This document shows, in pieces, positions 1 through 15,790 of a stretch of DNA of 64,000 nt. The translations under genes were made by a program, and so were the position numbers. The notes under the pieces were generated by a model, which searched no databases, had not been told where the DNA came from, and saw only the letters and a list, made by a program, of their open reading frames with translations. Source of the DNA: Sphagnum compactum (Eukaryota; Bryophyta; Sphagnopsida; Sphagnales). The stretch's first letter is position 1, and every line of letters begins with the position of its first letter. The stretch is from the NCBI GenBank assembly GCA_965153455.1, contig OZ234499.1, positions 14,566,271 to 14,630,270 of the forward strand, given 5' to 3'.

Positions 1-3315
<3,315 letters not shown>

Positions 3316-5717
3316 GGCAGCAGCAGCAGTAGTAGAAGAAACAGAAGAAGGAAAGTGCGACAGAGAGTTTCTTCCCAGCAAAGGAAAGAGAGCTATGGCG
3401 CGCAACAAGGAGCCCAGCACCAACGGCAACACAAGAGAACGCTACAAAACAAAACACAGCACCGAAGAGACGAGAAAGAAGAAGAAGAAGAAAAAGAAAA
3501 GGAGGGGGCGGGCAGGGGTGGGTTCAAGGGTGACCGGACGGGCAGCGATTTTTTTTTTTTTGGGTGGACCATTCAAATGGGTATTTTTGCCCCCCCCAAA
3601 AAAGACCTCAAAATTGCCCAGGAAAATCACTGTACAATACATACACCCATACATACCCATACATACATGTAGTCATACATGTATGTAAACTTAATCCCCT
3701 TTATCTTATTATGTACATGGTTGTTTTTTTTTGGGTGGATGTGGTCAATTGTTTTTTTCCCCGAAATTTTTTGTCATTTTTGGGACAAACACATTGGGAA
3801 AGTTTTTGGAAGAAATTTCAACTAATTTTGCAATTTTTTTTTGGGAAAAATTCACCAAACTTTTTGATACCAAAAAGAATAATATCAATATGTATATTAT
3901 TATAAAAAAAACCCTAATTGTGGTGGTGGTGGTGGTGGTGATTATGGGTTTTAGGAGAAAACCTATGGGCTAGATCTTTTGGAGTTGAGTAGTTTGTCTT
4001 GGACTTCTTCAAGATGGAGATTGAAGATGAGATTTGTTAGTGATAGACTATGAGAGAAAATGGAGGGTGAGATGCTTTTGAGTGAGTTTCTTTTGGGGGG
4101 GGGATTTTTCAAGATCAAATTGATTGATCATTGAGAGGAGATTTTAGACTTGAGTGTGGTGTTAATGGGAAGAATTGGGGAGATCTTCTTTGTGGAGAGT
4201 GTTTTTTTTTTTGGGGGACTCTTTCATGATGAGATAGATTGTGATGACAATTTTTGAGTGAGTTTGGAAGTGGGTTTTCTATGAGACTTTTTCATGATGA
4301 GATTGAGCTTGAGGTTTGAGGTGAGATTTAAATGTGTTAGAAGGAAATGAAATGAGTGAAGATTTTTTCAAGTGAGATTTTTTTGGGTGGCTTTCATAGA
4401 GTAGACTAAGATGAGATTTGAGATTGGGGTTGTAATGCTAGCCCCAAGATTTTTGAGAGGTGAGTGGTGTAAGGGAAGAAAATCTCAAGTGTTGGCTCCG
4501 ACTTGTTCTTCTTCTTCTTCTTGTGTGGTTGTGAATGGAAACTTTATTCACAACTGATTCGTATATGCCAAAAAGGAAGGAAATGAACTATTCCTTCCTT
4601 TTGTAGTTAATATGCCCCCCTTCTCTCTCCCTCCTCCTTTATACCCTTTTTACCCTTTTTCTTTTTGGTTTAGAGACAAGAGTTTTGAAAAGGGTTGAGA
4701 TGGAATTTAGTTTTGTCCATTGTCATTTAGGAGCTTGTGTTTCCTCCTTCATTTATTCCGGTTCTATTACAACATCACCCACCCAAAAAAAAAGTTTTAG
4801 AAACCCAATGGTTCCAAAAAGCTTCCCCCAATTTTTTTTAAAAAAAAGGGTAGAGGCAAAAGGGGTTAGTTAGTAACATAAAGTCGGGCTTCACCACCAC
4901 TAAATCCCAACATAAGAATGCAAAAAAAGATGTACCTTAGTACTTGAAGTTGCTCATTCCAAGGATGTTTGAAAAAAACAAGGATTGCCCACTTTTGAGG
5001 TTTGAGTGCTTTGAACATGCAAAAACATTTTGATGCTAGAGAGTTCCAAACATGGTTCTTTGATAGGCTACTCACTATTTACTTCTCATTATTGGAAGGT
5101 TGAAACTAACCCAAGGAATTTTTTAGGTCATGGAAGTTTTGGCAAAAATTATTTATATAAGATACATAACTTAACTTATATGTTGTTGAAATTTTTTCGC
5201 TCATGAGGTTCCAGAGAAAGGAAAGGAAGGCTCAACAAAACATATAAAATAAAGTACATGAAGAAAACCATGGTGACTCTGCATTGTGCACTACCTATCA
5301 ATCCCTTTTTTTTTTGGTTTTTTTAAATTTTCGCTTTCGTTCTTCGTGCTACCGGTGATGGGTTTAGGTCCTAAGTTACTTGCTGAGTAACCCTTTAGAA
5401 TAAATAAATAAATAAATGAAGGAAAATCACCTGAGAAGGGAACAAGAGAAGGGAAAAAAAAAAAAGGATCAAAGTCCAAACAAAAGACAACACCCAAAAA
5501 CACACAATAGGGAAGCCTAAAGAGGAGGCCTTCCGAACAACTTTATTTTTAAACCTCTTCTTAAGGATTTCTTATTTAATCTCCCCAAAGCTGATTGGAA
5601 AGCTGCACAAAATGGGTATCAAGGGAAAGGTTCGGTGTATATGCTCTGGCTTTCAAAGCCACCACTCTGGGGCGCCTTTGTATGTTGGCTCTGGCTCCTC
5701 CCGCAAGGGAGAAATTT

Positions 5718-5913
5718 CAGAACAATGTAAGTAGTTTTCATTCAATCAATCCCAGTTTTCAGGCAATCAATTGTAGATGAATCATTATGATCGACCAATT
5801 AGAAACAATCATTTTCAGAACAATGTAAGTAGTTTTCATTCAATCAATCCCAGTTTTCAGGCAATCAATTGTAAATGAATCATTATGATCAACCAATTAG
5901 AAACAATCATTTT
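5718..5913. repeat. Recent 98-bp tandem duplication
   Basis: Two adjacent copies start at 5718 and 5816, each beginning CAGAACAATGTAAGTAG. By eye they differ at two or three positions (a g/a difference after AATTGTA and another after TTATGATC), so the duplication is young. The unit is AT-rich and carries no gene I recognise. Confidence 0.9.
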
Positions 5914-6117
5914 TCTTTTCGAAGATCTTTCGTTTTGTCTAATAATCAATTAATTTTGAGGATTTCATTTTAACAAATGAAATGTATCCCCAAAATATTC
6001 CATCAGATTCTTTTATACATTCCCAATGATCTATTATGACATTGTCATTATGAGGGAAGAAATTATTAAAATTGTACTCTTGTGATAATCCCTTTCTACC
6101 CTGTTCATTGATCCTTT

Positions 6118-6240
6118 CACATTCTCACAAACCTACCAAACCCTAATACACAATTGAAATGGTAGTTCACTCAAGATAATTATAAGAGAGAGAGAGAAAA
6201 TCAGACCACCAAATCCAGCAATTTTTTGTTAGTGGACACT
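6118..6240. repeat. Dispersed repeat, copy 1 (partner near 44182)
   Basis: Contains TCTCACAAACCTACCAAAC, then TAGTTCACTC, then AAATCCAGCAATTT, in the same order and similar spacing as 44182-44285. A GA-dinucleotide run sits in this copy only. Class unknown; the copies are too diverged for ends to be drawn. Confidence 0.6.
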
Positions 6241-6720
6241 TATTTTTGTTGAGCCCGTCACTTATTTGCTTACAAAAGAAAGCTCTGGGAACCATCAAAT
6301 TGTATGCCAGGCCAAAAATCGGTCTTGGACCCCATACCAGGAGCACACTGGTAAGTTTCAAAATTCAATTCCAGAGCAGCAATTATGCATTTGGGGACTA
6401 TTTGAATCAATAATCAGAAAGGAAGATATGACATACATCTGCTTGTAACTCACATCAGATACGAGCTTGCACAGAGCCTGCACATTATAACCAACAACAT
6501 CCATTGTTCCTGACATCTTTGAGATTGTGTGTTACGCATTCTTTGCTACATTCAGAGACACACCTGTGAGCAGGAATTGGAGCTGCTTGTAATAATAGTC
6601 CTTCTAGCATAATTGGCTGAGGAAATAATTGGGGGTTGCGGTCGCTAGTTAGGTCTAATTGCATCAAATGCCTAGAAGCGCATCTGAAACTGTACAATTG
6701 CAGCAGATTATAAGACTAGA

Positions 6721-9700
6721 TCATGCCCAACTTTCTGCTAAACCTTCTGGGAACTGATCAGGGAGGTCAGCTGGGGACTCATCTTTGCTGGGTGGTGCCT
6801 CCACATCTGTGGCTGCTGCAGAGTCAGGAGACGAGTCGACCAAATCTGCTGATACTAAGCTAGGAGTTGGTTTCGGTAAGATTTCAGCATCCACCACATG
6901 ACCCACAAGCACAGCTATGTCATCCACCTTGCCCCCTGCAAAAAAGAATTGATCATCTTCACATCCAAGCAGCATTTTTCAATCAGACACACAGACTTTG
7001 TGCTATTCTAAGCAAGTGGCATTTCTCCTTTGTACACAAAGAGCATTCTTTCTGCAGAGCTACTTGCTGAATGAGCCACAATGTATGAAAAAAGTGGATG
7101 AAATTGTCACTTACCTGTCAACTTTTTTCCCAAAATCTTTTTCCACCATGGTAGATCCAGACCCTGAAAAACTAAGGCAAAGCATCAAACCAGGTTGGCA
7201 CCTTTACAATCACATGAACAAAATCCATTTGCATAGTCAAAACATTGCTCACAAACAAAAAGAGAATGCATGCTGCTAGACTGCTACAAAACATGCATTT
7301 ATTGATGATACAGGAAGTGATTCCTGCCTGCTGAATGGCTTCTCGGCTATATGGTGATTCATATGTCTCGTCCCTGGAGTGTTTGTTTGCCAATATAGCC
7401 AATGCCATTGCTGCAAACTAGACCACATCAGTGCTCTAACAAGCTAGTCTGGCATGTGGAGAGGAGTTTTCATTTTCCAGCAGACTTCAATCTGGCACAA
7501 AAGAAAAGAAGCTTGCACATGAACTGAGAGGCCAGTGGTAGGAATAGGGAGCAGTGTACCACTGCGCTCAGCTGATTCCTGGTCAGAACCACCAAAAACA
7601 CTGAGGGTGGACTCAATGTCTCGATCATATACATTGTCAAAAAGGCCATCGGAGCCCAGAACAATTGTGTCTCCTTTCAGCAATTCTGCTTTGAATACCT
7701 ATCACAGAGACCTTGTCTTGTTTAGTACTGTATGCTCTTGGCCTGAAAAGTCTTACTGAAGTGCAATGGCAACCCAAAGAAGCAGTGGTTTCAAATGTGG
7801 TTTTCCCTAAGCACAAAACCAACATGTGCAAGTCACTAATTCTACCAATCAATAGTGTGCATGTAACCAGCATCCCTTCTAAAGAAATAATGAGCTCTTT
7901 TGGAAGAGAAAGTTACGGCAGCATCTGATGCAGACTGCCCACCCTCAGAAGAGCTGAACTGATAAGGACAGTCAAAGTAATGCTGTTGTGGTGATGTTGC
8001 AAATACAACTTTCCCTGCATGCAGATGCCCATAGAAATTACGTTGTTTGCGATTCCATCTAACTCCAGTCACATGTGGAAGACCAATTTATAGAAACCCA
8101 CAAGTCATAACTAAGTAAAAGTTTGTTGGCATACATACCACTTCTAAGGATCCGCAGGCCACAGTCACCAACATTGGCAACATGGAGAGTACCACTTCTA
8201 TCCAATATGGCAACAATGCTATGATTCACAACACAAACTGTCAGCAAGTCTAATCCTAGATTGCATAACCCTGTTCCTTAGAGTAGTATTGTGGGAAAAT
8301 CCTGTGACTATGTACTGTGCAAACTCAAATTTTCCATTTTTTAATAATTGCCAGAAGACCTATCCATCACACAATAACACTAAACTTCATTGAACTTGGA
8401 TTCAAAAAGATAGATTGGAGTATTTATTGTTGAATGAGCAAGTAAAATCAAAGTAATGAAACTACATCAAGGTTTGAGGAACCATGAAAAGCTTTCTCTG
8501 TCATGCATTGTCTGACACAACTCTAATTATCAAACGCTTCTTTGAACTGAGGTAGCTCGCAGCAGTCTTCATTTGAAGAATTGAATACAACCAACTTGTA
8601 CCAAACCCATAGTCAACTTCTGACTAGTAGCTGCAGATATGTAAGGTGAGCTTGTAGAACATTGGAAGAGTGGTTACTTACGCAGTTGCAGCACCAATAG
8701 AGCAGGTGGCTGAATGGGCCTTGTGTAGCAGCAACTGTGCATTGCTCTCCATCTGCACACCTCTCACTTCTCATTATTCTCAACTGGACCATCCTTGAAT
8801 CTACTGTCATAACAAATGTCATAACTAATGACGTAGAATTTTCCAGATCAGACAACCAAGAGCACATTCATACAAGAATCTAGTGCCATACATTTGTACA
8901 ACTTCTTGTAATGATGAGAGGTTCCTGAAGCAGAACTGGGATCAGCCTGTGCATATGTGGATCCTGTGCATTTTGTCTGAATTTTAATCTTGAAAATCTG
9001 ACAAGTTGCACTGCTCGCATGCCAGAAACAGTCATGAGGAAGAAAGATGGGTGTTTTCTATGCTAGAAATAGGAAACTTCTGGGTTCTGAAAAGGTCAGT
9101 AAAGACTCATCTCACTCATCAACCAATACAGATGCCACAAGTATGGTAAGATGGAAGGAAACCTCTTCAGAAGCTGCAGCATTTGAGGCATGTGCCATTA
9201 GCTCACGGGAGTAAAGTGCAGGATCAACATCTTCAGCTGCCCATCTGTTCTTTGCAATCACAAAACAAAGAGGAAAAATCTTTACTGGACTGCAGTAATA
9301 TCCAGAGCTTGCACTTTGAAAAGGAAACAAAAGGAATGGCTAAACCGCATGAAAGAACCACATGCATTAGATCCAGAAAAGAGAGCTTATCAGTGACTTC
9401 CATACAAGCTCACCCGGAAACACCATCAGCAACACCAAGTACACCTCCACCATAATCGCTTATGAAATAAGCATCTTCTCCTCCTTTCTCCACCTGTCTC
9501 GAAAACAGAAAAAAAACCGGTAAAATCCTCGTATCAAAGCTATACAACAAGTAATAATAAAAACCACAATTTCTGACAAAAGCTATCACTGGTCAGCCCG
9601 AAAACTGTAATAATGCCAGAAGAAGAATAAAAGTTCAAGAGATTGTATACTTTGTCAGGATGTGGAATCACACTTGCTCCAACCACAAATGCAAGCTCCA

Positions 9701-10223
9701 CTCTGCACTCCAACATTACACAATCAGTCACTCTCACCATCCCTGCAGCAAACCTTTTGCTTGCACTTGATGCTCCAGAACATCAAATTCTGCCACTGAA
9801 ATTCTTACCAGCAGAAGATTCACCATCCACCAGGTCGCCACAAAACAACAAAGATTGAACAAGCAACAAAGATTCAACCATAATCCTTTTGCAAACATGT
9901 CAAAACTGATTGTTTTCTTCCAGTATGCAATTCCACCAAACAACTCTTCTCGAGTGCACAAGCTTTTAATCTCGAAGCATGGTTTTGTGTTGGTGAAGAA
10001 AGTGCAAAGGCTACTGAGAGTTGATGATGCTCTTTCTACTTTGCACTTTCTTCGCGAACAGAAAGAAGATCAAGAGAATCATCATCTTCTGAGAGTTCAT
10101 CTTCTTTGCAAAAGCAAGAAGTATGGATATCGGATGCACGACATGCGATTCTTTACGAATTGATCGGAGTGAATTCAAGAGTTGCTTCCGACGACGCGAA
10201 CTACTGAAGAAGCGTGATAACAT
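6721..10223 (-). CDS. PTC7-like protein phosphatase 2C (start uncertain)
   Basis: Mg/Mn-dependent Ser/Thr phosphatase of the PTC7 group, whose members usually act in plastids or mitochondria. Clear exons on minus: 10040 upward (5' end open), 9885-9809, 9789-9754, 9700-9651, 9493-9414, 9244-9163, 8752-8682, 8218-8139, 8014-7917, 7698-7560, 7410-7328, 7163-7115 and 6935-6721 (TGA 6721-6723). Motifs in order: IPHPDKVEKGGEDAYF, GVADGVSGW (usually GVADGVGGW), AHSATCSIGAATA, LHVANVGDCG (usually GDSG), VLGSDGLFDNV and GGKVDDIAVLVG. The metal-binding Asp residues in EDAYF, ADG, SDG and DD are kept. A tail of about 60 residues rich in Pro, Ser, Asp and Glu follows the domain. The start is unresolved: ATG 10223 opens MLSRFFSSSRRRKQL, a mitochondrial-type presequence, and ATG 10570 opens a plastid-like one, but each needs an extra intron to reach the acidic exon-1 frame (KEDELSEDDDSLDLL). 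One intron seems to start with GC (7327). Confidence 0.88.
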
Positions 10224-11110
10224 TCTTCTTCTTCTTCTTCTTCTTCTTCTTCTTCTGCAGGAACGGCAAAAGAAGAAGCACGATTTGCGAAGAAAGGAAC
10301 GGGAATGAGGAGAGGCAAAACGGGAGGGGAGGGAGAGGAGACATGCCTTGCAGCGCCGTCGAGAACATTCCCCGCGTCCCGCGACGATGGTGTGATCGCT
10401 ACACTTGATAATAAGGAGCGTCGTCCGTATGAACACACTAGGGAGGGCAGCTGCAGGCGTCGAGGCACTAGCAATGGTTGTTGTGGCTGCAAGAAGAAGC
10501 TGCTGGTGTCCGCACGCAGGCGTGTTGCGATGGTGGACAGAGGTCCACGAGCTGCCACAGCCATGGCCATGGCTCGCCTGCCTCCCTCGTTCTCTCCCTC
10601 TCCCTCTCCCTCTCTCTCGCTCTTTTCTGCCTCTCCCCTGCTCTTCTATGTGTACTATATTCGGTCCACAGTTCACGACGGAGCAGGAAGACGAAATCCT
10701 TCGCTTTTTCAAACCCCTACCTAAAAGCCAATCTATTGCCGGATCGAGAGCATCATGGCGTCATCCTTCTCGTCGGATTTTGGTGCTGACTGTACACAAT
10801 TCTCGTCGACGCCGCGTCTCTGATATCTCTGGGTCCTGATAATCCTTCTCACGATCTGCTTCATATGTGCACAAGGTACTTTGCTCTCTCTCTCTCTCTC
10901 TCTCTCTCCAGTTTCAGTTTTGCATTATTGTGAGTTCATCTTTGCAGAACGTTTCTTCTTCTCTATCATCCCTGGTCATATGTTTCCTGAAGAACTCTTT
11001 CATGTCTGCTAGATTAACTTGCTCTTCTTGTTCTTGTTCTTCTTCATGGATCTCGTGCGTTTTACATCTTTGCTGTGGAGTATATATTAAGAATCCAGGC
11101 AAGAATTTCA
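10224..11110. other. PP2C 5' region and low-complexity leader DNA
   Basis: GC-richer than its surroundings. It holds a CTT (minus GAA) microsatellite at about 10225-10256, a CT-rich stretch near 10592-10622 and a CT dinucleotide run near 10884-10908. Long open frames exist on both strands (for example minus 10011-10712), but they are Arg-, Ser- or Glu-rich products of the repeats. Probably promoter, 5' UTR and possibly a missed first exon of the phosphatase. Confidence 0.45.
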
Positions 11111-11218
11111 TTTCCTTGTTTGAGAATCGAAGCTGAAGGAAAGCTGTATTATGGTGTATTCTGTCGAGATGATTTTGTGCCGTTGTCCGGTAGCCACTGG
11201 ATCATGACTAGATTAGAA

Positions 11219-11437
11219 GGGGAGAAAGGTCTTTGGAAACTGGAGAAGGATGGTTATCCAGATATGGAAGATGAAGGAATGTGCAGTAGGGGAGAAAGAT
11301 CTTTGAAAATTGCAGAAGGATGGTTATCCGGATATCGAAGAGGAAGTTGAGAATGTGCAGTAGGGGAGAAAGGTCTTTGGAAACTGGAGAAGGATGGGTT
11401 ATCTGGATATGGCAGATGAAGCTGAGAATGTGCAGTA
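11219..11437. repeat. Three-copy tandem repeat, unit 70-75 bp
   Basis: Units begin with GGGGAGAAAGRTCTTTG at 11219, 11289 and 11363, so the spacings are 70 and 74 bp. Each unit goes on with GGATGG(G)TTATC and ends GTGCAGTA. Because the spacings are not multiples of three, the copies fall in different frames, which argues against a repeated protein domain. Confidence 0.88.
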
Positions 11438-11439
11438 CA

Positions 11440-12250
11440 GAGTGACACCAAGGAGAGTTTGGAAAACAAGATTGTGCACGGACATGAATGCAGCTTGCTT
11501 GGCCATACCCAAACAAAGATCTGGATGCTTGCCATCCATGGTGCAAATACCAAGTTTATACCTGTATATGATGCCCATAAGCTCTCAGAAGAACTTGACA
11601 CATTCCTTATATAGTTTTACTGCCACGGACAGTAATCATAAATCCCATCAAGCTGATCTTGCTCAATACAGTATGGAGTTTGTGAAGGACAACGGTTCAA
11701 GGATTCTTCTTTGATTATCAGCTTACACTGCACAGCATCTTTGGAAGGTTTTTGGCTTTTACAATTGTGGAATTGAATGTGTCTGTTGAGTTTCACTTCA
11801 GGGACCGTGAGAAAGTCGTCACATTGGAGAGAAGAAGACAAACCCTCGGATTTAGACAACTGCAATGAATGGGTTTTCAAATTTCCTGTATTTCAGTGAT
11901 GTGCACAGAAGTGGAACCAAACCTGCATTATACCGCTCATGCTAGCTATGATATATCTGTGTGAGCTCACATATATCAAGCTGCAGGTTGGACACATGGG
12001 AACTTGCACCAACAGCTCTGCAGTGTGATGGGGCAGGTTCTGCACTTTCAAGAGGTTGGTCTTCTTCTTCTTCTTTCACAGTTGATAGGTTCTCTGATTT
12101 ATCCTCTTCACAAATTACATCAACAAATAAATGTGTGTGTGTTCATTCCATGTTTGGTCATGTCACATTCAACACTTTTGTAGTCGTTGTTCATGCAAAT
12201 ACTCCCTAGCAGGTTTGCATTTGGACACAATAGGTCTGAGTAATAGAGCT
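11440..12250. other. Unassigned moderately GC region
   Basis: Carries open frames on plus (11394-11714) and minus (11617-11880) without recognisable similarity or conserved motifs. Composition resembles transcribed DNA more than the AT-rich desert that follows, so an unannotated or non-coding transcript is possible. No splice pattern could be fitted. Confidence 0.3.
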
Positions 12251-13514
12251 GAATTTAGCAGCATCACACAAAATCTAGCACAGAGCATAAACTAATCGTG
12301 TGTGTACATTGAGTCATGGTTATTTGTTGTTCCTTGATTGTGGTGTGTAGAGCCCATGTAAATTGCCCATCAATTCAAGATGCAAACATCTTCCAATTTC
12401 CTCTAATAGCTTCCATAACAATGATATTCGTCCCCCAATTATTATATACATTCTCTCAAGTCTTGCAACGAAAAACTTGAAGTCTCATGTTCTTGCCTCG
12501 TTTGAATTTTTCCTTTATACCTAATCTCACTTCCCCTAATTTTAGTTTTGTTACAAAATCTTCAAGCAAAGAATCTATACTAATTTCTAGATTTAGATAA
12601 AACTTTGAGAAATGTGAGGGGTTTGGGTTTCTTTTGCTTCAATTCTTGTGTACCAATAAAATTGAGTTTTATGTTGTGTGCTAAATTTGTGAAACAAAAT
12701 TTGAGGATAGTTCTTTTTGATAGTGGTCATTTAGAAGGAAAGATTTGGGAATTGCAAGTTTGAGGTCTTCTTGTTGTTGTCATCTTTGGTGATATTGTTC
12801 ATTTGCAATTATGGATGGTGAAAAAGTGAAAGACATCAACTTGTTTGTAGTGAAGGGAGTAGATGTGGGAAAAGCTCTCTTGTAGGCAAGTGCACAAAAG
12901 TTGTAGACAAAAAAGTCTTTGAAATATGAAACACTCTCACTTGAAAGTTGCAATTTTTTTTTGTAAATTTAATCCAAATTTCCAAGGACAAATTTTCTTA
13001 GAGTTGGTATAAGGAGGAATTTGACAATTCCAACTAAATGGAATGTGAAAGATCATATGAAAATCTAACGATCTCATTCTTTTTTTAATACTATTTCCTT
13101 TTCCTAATAATTGTTGGAAATTGACGATAGATCGATGAAAGAATAGAAATGATAAAAGGATTGGTTTTACAAATGAACTTTCCACCCAACTTTAAGATCA
13201 TAATGATGTTGCTACTAACCTTGTGTTCCACACTTAAGCTTTATTTTAATATACATTGGAAATGAATATCTCCATGTAAATTCATGTAAATTTTACTTAC
13301 CGTAAAAATGCATACACATGTTCAATGCCATTGACTTAACTTATCATATTTCATAGTCTCAAAAGTTTATGCATGTAATATGATTGTCTCAAATAATTAT
13401 AGCTTGATAAAAATAACTTAAATAATTTGGTAGGAAGTTGATATTTGTCAAAGATGGCAATTTCATGAAGTTGATTAATATAGATTTCCATCCATGATTT
13501 GTGATAAATTATAT

Positions 13515-13730
13515 TTAATTTTTAGTTTAATTTCAGTTCATTCTCAATTAGCTTCTAATTAAATTTTAATTCACTTTTAGTTCATTTTTAATTTTCTCAT
13601 AGTTAAATTTTAATTCATTTCTAGTTAATTCTTAGTTCATTTTTAGTTAACTTTTTTAATTCGCCTTCAATTATCTTTTGGTTCACTTTCAATTTATTTT
13701 TAATAAATTTTCAGTTCATTTATTTAGTTT
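13515..13730. repeat. Degenerate TTAGTTCATTTTTAATT array
   Basis: The motifs TTTTAATTCA, TTTTAGTTCA and TTTTAGTTAA recur roughly every 15-25 bp for about 200 bp. The units are diverged. This looks like simple-sequence drift rather than a functional element. Confidence 0.6.
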
Positions 13731-15647
13731 TCCTTCTTCCTTGTCTTTTGGCCCAATGGAAGCCCTTCTTTCTTTAGTTTTTTGGCCTCCCTTAAGTTCT
13801 TGTTCTAATTTGGTTCTTCGAATAATTCACAGCACTTTCAATATATTATCATCCTTTGTGGGTTCCATTGAGCCTTTCACAATGTTCCATATTTTGATTG
13901 TGGAACTTTATTTTCCCAACGTGGCATAGCTTGTCACCAAAAGCATTATTAATTTTTTCAAATTTTTTTCTTAGTGGTTTTCTAGGTTTTTTTATATCCC
14001 TTTAAGCCCTTTTCCCCCAACAATTTAGGCTTAGATTTTGGTGTTAAATTTTTTGAACACCTTTCCATTTGGGCCTTCCTTAGTGATGTTTATACACACC
14101 CATCCCATTCATTTTTCAATGGGAGGTGCAGTTGTTTTTTTTTTTTTACCATTTAACACATGACCTATTTAATGTGACAACTTGACACTTATTCTTGTTA
14201 TTCCCTTAATTGAGTTTTTTTCTTCCCCCTCGTGGGGAATTAATGGAGAATAAAAAGTTTAAAACACGCCTTTGATAATTACTTTCTAATGATCAAAAGC
14301 AATTTCAAGTGGAACATCTTTTTCAAGCACAAGTGCAAATAATAATTTTGTCTTTAATTATGGATGCATTAATAGTTTTGCCCGATTTTGATTCTACCCT
14401 TATGGCACCCCGCACATTGATTGTGACAAAGGTTAATTTTGGGGCGCATTAGGGAATTTATGCGTGATGCCAATGTTCTTACCCTCTTTGCCTTAGTTGT
14501 GGTGTCCTTAGAGGCATCTAACATATTGTTAATTTTGCACTCGCCTACCATAGACTCCATTTGTTTGGATTCCTTGTTGAATTTTTAGCCATATTCAAAC
14601 TTTGAACTTTCCATAAAATTTTATGGTCGGCTTTTTTTTGCATGTTTCACTTGTTGGCTAATGGTCAATTTGGTTAATGGTCCATCTGGCATGGTTTTTT
14701 GAACATCTTCAAAACTCTTTTGACCCTAAGGGTTTAACTAATGACTTCATTCAACTTCACCAATTGTGTGCCCATGTGGTTGCCGGTCACATCACTAGAT
14801 CCATGGTTCAAATTTTTTGTGTTAATTCACTTTTGATTTTGTCCAAACTTTTTCATGACTTTTATCCAATTACAATGGAAGAAGCATTCTATCAATTAAT
14901 GAACAAAGTTTTATGCTTAAAGTTTGTTCATACATTTTTTTTTCACTTGTCACCATATCAATTTAGGTTGATAATTAGAAAAAGTTGTAAAGTCATGGTC
15001 CATGGTATTCGAGTGATTTTCAATGCCCATTGTCATTGGGTGGTGCTTTAAATAAACATTGCAAATGCTTTGAACACCATCTTATGTATGATCATCTTTG
15101 AGGAACTTTAGATAATAAAAACCCAATTATCTTAATTTTTCCCTTTTGTGTGCTCATTTTATGTCTTTTAGGTTTTTTTGTTCTCTAATCATCATCCTAA
15201 ATCAGGGGTTTTACTTATCATTTTTTCTTTTTAAGTTAAGCCATTTAGGCCTATTAGGTAAGTAGTTAATAGCCTATTAGGTAAATAGCCTATGTATTTG
15301 GTATGTTTAAATTAGGTCTATTAATATGTTAGTAAGTACTTATGTAACTTACTAAATAACATATAAACATAGGTAGCTTACTAAACAGGTATAAATATAA
15401 ACTTAATATGCACATATAAAACCTAATAAAATATAACGTACATGTTACATAGGTACATGCATTTAATAATAAACAATTCCTACCTACCTAAGCTAACCTA
15501 CCCATAACCTATCTAGTTATGTAAATAATGTAAAAAAATTCAAGTTCATTTAATACAATATTTTAAAAAACTTCATGGAAGTTTAGTACAATATGTTAAT
15601 CCAAAATCATGTTAATTACAATATCTTTTTTTTTAAATCACCTTATT

Positions 15648-15790
15648 AAGTGGTGGCACAATAGTTAAAAAGTTGAATATTCAATGTGGAGGTGAAAAGT
15701 TCAAGTCTTCACACTTGTAACTTTGATTATTTATGTGATTTAATTAAATAGTTTAAGTTGCAAAATCTACTATACCACGTAGCTTAATTT
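15648..15790 (+). repeat. tRNA-like (possible SINE) segment
   Basis: The order is GGTGGCACAATAGTTAAAAA, then about 25 nt later GAGGTGAAAAGTTCAAGTCT. This resembles a tRNA A-box region followed by a B-box-like AGTTCAAGTC. A weaker counterpart is at 40425-40510. The boxes are imperfect and no target duplication is clear, so the call is tentative. Confidence 0.25.

Larger units (their letters stand above)
3316..6720. other. Spacer between UGPase and PP2C: UGPase leader, low-complexity DNA and PP2C 3' flank
   Basis: About 3316-3460 is probably UGPase 5' leader and promoter (CAG/CTT-rich on minus). Further on lie an (AT)n/(AC)n tract near 3150-3175 in the first intron, GAA repeats near 3475-3505, long T and G runs (3550-4400), a GGT repeat near 3920-3940 and an ATAA repeat near 5400-5416. 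The stretch 5585-5716 is richer in G+C and could be a gene or transposon scrap, but I cannot identify it. The last few hundred bases before 6720 are likely PP2C 3' UTR. Many short ORFs cross the region; none shows family similarity. Confidence 0.5.

Noticed and set aside
10011-10712. 233-codon minus-strand open frame over the PP2C 5' region
   Set aside because: Rich in Arg, Ser and Glu because of GAA/CT repeats; no domain, and its frame does not lead into the PP2C exons. Only a part may serve as leader peptide.
11254-11601. Minus frames with repeated HSQL/PDN words
   Set aside because: They follow the 70-75-bp tandem repeat, whose unit lengths shift frame; not a repeat protein.
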